Source of the DNA: Methanomassiliicoccaceae archaeon
Lineage (GTDB): Archaea > Thermoplasmatota > Thermoplasmata > Methanomassiliicoccales > Methanomethylophilaceae
Direction: 5' to 3'
Assembly: GCA_031254685.1 (NCBI GenBank)
Contig: JAIRTZ010000151.1
Coordinates: forward strand, 1-5,778
DNA: 5,778 nt
Shown here: one piece after another, positions 5,591 to 5,778 of the stretch
Layout of the letters: each line of letters opens with the position of its first letter
Numbering within the stretch: position 1 is the first letter of the stretch
Program-made: the position numbers and the translations under genes
The notes under the pieces: model-generated
Databases searched by the model: none
What the model saw: only the letters and a program-made list of their open reading frames with translations
What the model was told of the DNA's origin: nothing

Positions 5591-5778
5591 GTTCGCCGCG
5601 CCCTTATAGGGTATGGCTAACGATTAATGGATAAGTGCACCCGCGGAGAGGTCCTTCGGCGGGGAAGAGGTATAGGGCTCCGGAATGGAGGATGAGGCCG
5701 GATACAGCCCCATGATTACCGATCATACGCAACCTGGACGTGTGCTAGATCATACGCCAGCGGCGATGCTACGCCGCA
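5591..5778 (+). ncRNA. Possible structured RNA or mRNA leader, not identified, runs to window end
   Basis: Downstream of the strong TATA box the sequence carries hairpins in close succession: CCCT/AGGG (5601-5611); CCCGC/GCGGG (5640-5644 with 5659-5663); GGGCT/AGCCC (5675-5679 with 5706-5710) stacked on CCGG/CCGG (5680-5683 with 5698-5701); CATACG/CGTGTG (5724-5729 with 5739-5744) below GAT/ATC (5721-5723 with 5749-5751); and GCGGCG/CGCCGC (5760-5765 with 5772-5777). The predicted 5' end, TCGCCGC (5593-5599), can instead pair over seven bases with GCGGCGA (5760-5766), closing the whole stretch. I do not see the conserved motifs of RNase P RNA, SRP RNA, rRNA or tRNA. The competing reading is a leader to a protein gene: a frame from ATG 5685 stays open to the window end (31 codons) but lacks a Shine-Dalgarno, and its product is unrecognised. 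Confidence 0.3.

Noticed and set aside
5433..5778. tRNA, RNase P RNA or SRP RNA
   Set aside because: No T-loop GGTTC-type motif with a pairing stem, no GAGGAAAGTC core of RNase P, and no SRP helix 8 signature in the visible part.

Overview
The window looks like an accessory-rich stretch of an archaeal chromosome. Three things support this: a UPF0216/DUF61-type protein and a DUF234-type ATPase (both essentially archaeal families), TATA-box elements about 26-30 bp ahead of start codons, and several genes with no Shine-Dalgarno sequence, as expected of leaderless archaeal transcripts. A NifB-type radical SAM enzyme would fit a methanogen, and the mix recalls Thermoplasmatota/Methanomassiliicoccales. 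That placement is inference from gene content, not a phylogeny.

Layout: (1) 1-360 (+) is the 3' end of a HEAT-repeat protein that begins before the window. (2) 362-2134 (-) is a short, bacterial-type alanyl-tRNA synthetase that meets the HEAT gene tail to tail with one base between them. (3) 2135-2300 is a divergent intergenic region holding the alaS promoter and the left copy of a 34-bp repeat. (4) 2301-3602 (+) is an archaeal STAND-like ATPase fused to a winged helix and a PD-(D/E)XK nuclease-like DUF234 domain. (5) 3603-3748 holds the inverted right copy of the 34-bp repeat and two more palindromes. (6) 3749-4990 (-) is NifB with a NifX-like C-terminal domain. (7) 4991-5045 is a 55-bp divergent promoter with one shared TATA-like box. 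(8) 5046-5432 (+) is a UPF0216/DUF61 protein. (9) 5433-5778 has no convincing gene. It carries a terminator-like hairpin, two strong TATA boxes, and a run of stem-loops whose predicted 5' end can pair with bases near the window edge, which suggests an unidentified structured RNA or leader.

The genes do not form one pathway. alaS is translation housekeeping of apparently bacterial origin, nifB makes the NifB-co iron-sulfur precursor (no nitrogenase gene is visible), and the UPF0216 protein has no known function. The most notable item is the ATPase-nuclease gene. It is AT-richer than its neighbours, has its own Shine-Dalgarno sequence, and is bracketed by near-identical 34-bp inverted repeats (29/34 matching by hand alignment) built from alternating ATTAA/TTAAT half-sites. 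It looks like a self-contained, possibly mobile or self-regulating unit inserted between alaS and nifB.
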